Source of the DNA: JAHHLP01 sp041609895 | Lineage (GTDB): Bacteria > Bacteroidota > Rhodothermia > Rhodothermales > JABDKH01 | Reading direction: 5' to 3' | NCBI GenBank assembly: GCA_041609895.1 | Contig: JBFIPX010000174.1 | Coordinates: 1 to 7,013, forward strand | Length of the DNA: 7,013 bases | Part shown: positions 6,952-7,013 of the stretch, one piece after another | Numbering within the stretch: position 1 is the stretch's first letter | Layout of the letters: every line of letters begins with the position of its first letter | Position numbers and translations under genes: made by a program | The notes under the pieces: model-generated | What the model saw: the letters and a program-made list of their open reading frames with translations, nothing else | Told to the model about the DNA's origin: nothing | Database searches by the model: none

Positions 6952-7013
6952 GGGTCACCATCCAGCATCGCTCAGGTTTTTCGTATCGTTACTGCCCAGG
7001 CGGCGCGTGCCGC

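Larger units (their letters stand above)
6847..7013. other. Region downstream of ettA, no gene seen
   Basis: These 167 bases show no convincing ORF or RNA gene. They hold a hairpin (6895-6916) and a 12-base palindrome (6940-6951), with a short T-run (GTTTTT) near 6976-6981 not adjacent to either. The next gene lies beyond the window edge. Confidence 0.5.

Overview
The window holds three clearly recognisable plus-strand genes, one probable minus-strand gene and three short intergenic regions. GC content is moderately high, by eye in the high 50s percent. The best taxonomic clue is the ABC-F protein. Its N-terminus (SDNKIIFSMVGVGK) and C-terminus (RYKKL) match, from memory, EttA of Bacteroidota and Rhodothermota more closely than the proteobacterial forms. 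The large metalloprotease/propeller/barrel protein is also a type I associate with Rhodothermota and Gemmatimonadota. A Rhodothermota-like or Bacteroidota-like Gram-negative is therefore my inference; a similarity search would be needed to fix it.

Layout. Positions 1-1203 carry the 3' part of a flotillin-like SPFH membrane-scaffold protein whose start lies off the left edge. It converges on a minus-strand ORF (1285-1836) of unknown function with a plausible ribosome binding site, promoter and operator. A 147-base divergent region (1837-1983) follows, containing a perfect 9+9 inverted repeat (1883-1906) that overlaps the proposed minus-strand promoter. A long plus-strand gene (1984-4941) encodes a secreted envelope protein with a signal peptide, a zinc-peptidase module, a TolB-like beta-propeller and a C-terminal BamA/TamA-like outer-membrane barrel. 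A 231-base leader (4942-5172) rich in inverted repeats separates it from ettA (5173-6846), the ABC-F translation factor. The last 167 bases hold a hairpin and a 12-base perfect palindrome but no gene I can support.

How the genes relate. Flotillin and the barrel protein are both envelope proteins, while EttA works on the ribosome. Spacing and orientation give no sign of one operon, so this looks mostly like ordinary chromosomal housekeeping and envelope sequence. The points most worth a second look are the tripartite peptidase-propeller-barrel protein, the palindromic control region next to the unknown minus-strand gene, and the structured ettA leader, which also bears on the choice of ettA start codon. 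I see no mobile element, CRISPR array, rRNA or tRNA.
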